A stretch of 49,990 bases of DNA from Paraburkholderia sp. SG-MS1 (lineage in GTDB: Bacteria > Pseudomonadota > Gammaproteobacteria > Burkholderiales > Burkholderiaceae). This document shows positions 47,863 through 49,990 of this stretch, piece by piece. The notes beneath the pieces were generated by a model. The model worked only from the letters and a program-made list of their open reading frames with translations, did no database searches and was not told the origin of the DNA. The stretch's first letter is position 1; the number at the start of each line of letters is the position of its first letter. Location of the stretch: the NCBI RefSeq assembly GCF_012275575.1, contig NZ_NPIH01000212.1, positions 1 through 49,990 of the forward strand, read 5' to 3'. Both the position numbers and the translations under genes were made by a program.

Positions 47863-48042
47863 TCAGACCACGTTTGAATTTAACCGCCAGGGCAGCAAAG
47901 CCTCGTAGTCGTCGCCGGTGTGTGCGTGCGGCAGAGCCTTGAACAGCGCGATGAGGTAATGGTACGGCTCGATGCCGTTGGCTTTGCAGGTCTGCACGAG
48001 CGAATAAAGGTTGGCGGCGGCATTTGCGCCAGCGACGCGAAA
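47863..48042 (-). mobile_element. IS66-family transposase, C-terminal remnant
   Basis: The minus strand encodes RVAGANAAANLYSLVQTCKA, NGIEPYHYLIALFKALPHAH and DDYEALLPWRLN, the well-known C terminus of IS66 TnpC (the segment after the DDE domain). The DDE catalytic core, TnpA and TnpB are absent, and the upstream codons do not continue the similarity. The remnant is about 60 codons and ends at a stop at 47863. It marks a past IS insertion and may border the accessory block. Confidence 0.85.
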
Positions 48043-48127
48043 CACACGAAGCCCGCGACACACGTCGCGTCCGCAAGCGGGCGCGGCGTGTCGCGGGCGG
48101 CCACCGCCGATGGCCGTGTCAGGCCGC

Positions 48128-49231
48128 TCAGAAGTTGTGGAGTATCCCCACGCGAGCGTTGCCTTGCCAGCTCACATGCGACGGCGCAAAGTCATACGCG
48201 GTGACCGGATCGACGCCCTGCGAAGCCTTCAGATAGTCGACAGACGCATACATCTGGGTCCGCTTGGAGAGGCTGTAATAGGCGCCCGCGCTGACCTGAT
48301 GCCACTTGTTCCCTTCGAAGCGCGTGTGCTGGTAGGCCACTGCGGTCAGCAGCGCGGGCGTTGCCTGCCAGGTGACGCCGCCTTCATATACTTGCATCAC
48401 GGTGGCATCGCCCTGGTACTTGAGGCGCGTGTTGGTCAGGTTGCCGATCAGCGTCACGTTACCGATCGCGTAGCTCGCGCCGACGCCGAGCGTGCCGAGC
48501 GAATCGAGTGCGAATGACTCTTCGATCGGTGTGACATCGTCACCCTGCCGGATCACGACGGTGCGGCCCATGAACGTGCGCATGCCCATTGCCGCATACG
48601 GATCGAATGTGGTGCCCGCGAGATACGTATAGGTGACTGCCGCCTTGAATGGCCCGTGTTCATAGAAGCCGCCGCTGCTCCACGCGCTGCCTTTGTGGAA
48701 ATCGCTCGGCGTATTGCTGAACGAGTACATCGCGATCGCTGACAAGCCGTGGAAGTCGGGCGTGCGGTACTTCACCGAATTGTCGAGCCGGTCGCCGAGC
48801 GTACGATCGAGGTCGCCCTGGTGGAACCCGTAGCCCGATGCGACCGCCGCTACGTTGAAGTCCCATGCGAAGTCGGTCGTCGCATCGTACTGGCGGCCGA
48901 AAGTGAGCGTGCCGTACGGCGAACTGAATCCGACATACGCTTGCCGGCCGAACATGAGCCCGCCCTGGCCGAGCGAGCCGTTGTCGAGGCTGAATCCATT
49001 TTCGAGCTTGAACACCGCGTTGAATCCGCCGCCCAGGTCTTCCGTTCCGCTGAGACCCCAGCGGCTTCCGCGATAGACGCCGCTCTCCATCTTCACATTG
49101 TGCGAGCCGCCCTCGTTATTGACGACCGTGATGCCCTCGTCGAGTATCCCATACAACGTGACCGAGCCCTGCGCGTGAGCGAGCGATACTAACGACGCCG
49201 CGGTCGCGGCGAGCGCAATCTTGCCTTTCAT
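48128..49231 (-). CDS. Gram-negative porin (Burkholderia OmpC-like)
   Basis: This 367-aa trimeric general porin has a signal peptide MKGKIALAATAASLVSLAHA cleaved before QGSVTLYGILDEG. It has the repeated GSVTLYG, GGGFNAVFKLENGF and FGRQAYVGFSSPYGTLTFGR signatures of betaproteobacterial porins and a C-terminal Phe strand (ARVGILHNF). AGGGG lies about 6 nt before ATG 49231; an in-frame ATG at 49303 would bury the signal peptide. It is the only outer-membrane channel gene in this part. Confidence 0.95.
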   Translation of the reverse strand: MKGKIALAATAASLVSLAHAQGSVTLYGILDEGITVVNNEGGSHNVKMESGVYRGSRWGLSGTEDLGGGFNAVFKLENGFSLDNGSLGQGGLMFGRQAYVGFSSPYGTLTFGRQYDATTDFAWDFNVAAVASGYGFHQGDLDRTLGDRLDNSVKYRTPDFHGLSAIAMYSFSNTPSDFHKGSAWSSGGFYEHGPFKAAVTYTYLAGTTFDPYAAMGMRTFMGRTVVIRQGDDVTPIEESFALDSLGTLGVGASYAIGNVTLIGNLTNTRLKYQGDATVMQVYEGGVTWQATPALLTAVAYQHTRFEGNKWHQVSAGAYYSLSKRTQMYASVDYLKASQGVDPVTAYDFAPSHVSWQGNARVGILHNF

Positions 49232-49334
49232 GTTATCCCCTTGCTGTTGTTGAAAAACGATTGGTCGTGAGCATCCCCGAGGCACGCGCGCGGCGAGCCT
49301 CATACGGAAAAATGGCGGGTGCGGCTAGCGTCGC

Positions 49335-49990
49335 TTAGTGCATTGCGATGAGAAATGCCAGCAACGCGTCTTCGATCGCGCGGAGGTGGTAACCGCCTTC
49401 CTGAACCACGACGGTGGGCAAACGCTGCTCGCTAATCAGGTCTGCGATGCGCGCGTATGCATCGGTCGTCACGTCGAACGGCGAGAGCGGGTCGTCGCGA
49501 TGCGCGTCCCATCCCGCTGCGATTACGAGCGCTTCGGCCTGAAACTCGCGCGCCTGTTGTATCAGCGCGGTGACGGCGCCGACGAAGTCGTCGTCGGTCG
49601 CGCAGCGCGTAAGCGGTATGTTCAGATTTGCGCCTTCGCCGGGACCGACGCCGCGTTCAGCCGCCGAGCCGCTGAAGAAAGGAAACGTTTCTCGCGGATC
49701 GGCGTGAGTCGAGCCGGTGAAGACGTCGCCGCGCGCATAGAAGATGCCCTGCGTGCCATCGCCGTGATGCATGTCGAAGTCGATGATCGCTACGCGAGCG
49801 TAGCGTCGCCGTAGCCGCGTGGCTGCGATGGCCGAGTTGTTGAAGAAGCAAAAGCCGGACGCGCGGTCCTGTTGCGCGTGATGACCCGGCGGGCGGCACA
49901 ACGCGAGCGCCTTGGGTGCGCCAGCAAGCACGGCATCGGCGGCGGCCGCGGCGGTTTGAGCGGACCAGTACGCGCCTTCGAATGTGTTTT
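49335..49990 (-). CDS. Histone deacetylase-family / acetylpolyamine amidohydrolase (5' end outside window)
   Basis: The frame is open from the window edge (NTFEGAYWSAQTAAAAADAV) to the stop at 49335, so the N terminus is missing. Visible motifs are CRPPGHHA, GFCFFNNSAIAA, IIDFDMHHGDGTQGIFY (zinc ligands Asp and His), AGWDAHRDDP (third ligand Asp) and VVQEGGYH. This is the class II HDAC/AcuC/AphA fold, whose bacterial members deacetylate polyamines or protein lysines. The exact substrate cannot be told. It is on the same strand as the porin, 104 bp upstream. Confidence 0.92.
   Translation of the reverse strand, partial: NTFEGAYWSAQTAAAAADAVLAGAPKALALCRPPGHHAQQDRASGFCFFNNSAIAATRLRRRYARVAIIDFDMHHGDGTQGIFYARGDVFTGSTHADPRETFPFFSGSAAERGVGPGEGANLNIPLTRCATDDDFVGAVTALIQQAREFQAEALVIAAGWDAHRDDPLSPFDVTTDAYARIADLISEQRLPTVVVQEGGYHLRAIEDALLAFLIAMH

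Overview
The window is high-GC proteobacterial DNA that most resembles a Burkholderiaceae chromosome, probably Paraburkholderia. The reasons are the gene order glnD-map / rpsB-tsf-pyrH-frr-uppS-cdsA-dxr-rseP-bamA-skp-lpxD-fabZ-lpxA-lpxB-rnhB, the guaB-(membrane protein)-guaA arrangement, a Burkholderia-type porin, and the recognisable protein sequences. The genus is an inference from memory, not a computed result.

Positions 1-32858 are a conserved core. It holds nitrogen sensing (glnD) and methionine removal (map) on the minus strand. A long plus-strand block follows for translation (rpsB, tsf, frr), UMP kinase (pyrH), undecaprenyl phosphate, phospholipid and isoprenoid precursors (uppS, cdsA, dxr), outer-membrane biogenesis (rseP, bamA, skp), lipid A (lpxD, fabZ, lpxA, lpxB) and RNase HII. 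Next come an rRNA/tRNA methyltransferase, the divergent ppsR/ppsA pair, an NfeD/SPFH pair, smpB/ratA/rnfH, an EamA permease and guaB-guaA. I see a good sigma70 promoter and a structured leader before rpsB, and several clear intrinsic terminators.

At about 32860 the character changes. Just after guaA there are five copies of a 12-bp motif (TGACGGTATCGG-like) and a decayed tyrosine-integrase gene (two 1-nt deletions, catalytic domain gone). This looks like the scar of an island inserted at the 3' end of guaA.

Positions 34053-47401 carry accessory catabolic and regulatory modules. The first is an IclR regulator divergent from an operon of two MaoC-fold proteins, a CaiB/BaiF CoA-transferase, a DUF35 OB-fold protein, a thiolase-fold protein and an MFS transporter. 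One MaoC protein lacks the catalytic His. The DUF35 protein has no cysteine, and the thiolase-fold protein lacks the nucleophilic Cys. This set recalls the ChsH1/ChsH2-Ltp2 hydratase/retro-aldolase machinery of steroid side-chain degradation, but with unfused subunits and no steroid genes. I propose an uncharacterised 'CoA activation - hydration - retro-aldol cleavage' pathway for an alpha,beta-unsaturated acid. The second module (MFS + SDR, a second SDR, a MarR regulator, a bicupin protein) is tied together by two near-identical operators, TATCAANNGATAATA. The third is an AraC regulator divergent from an EamA exporter, with a 21-bp-spaced direct repeat between them.

Positions 47402-49990 hold an IS66 transposase remnant, a general porin and a histone-deacetylase-family amidohydrolase cut off by the window edge.
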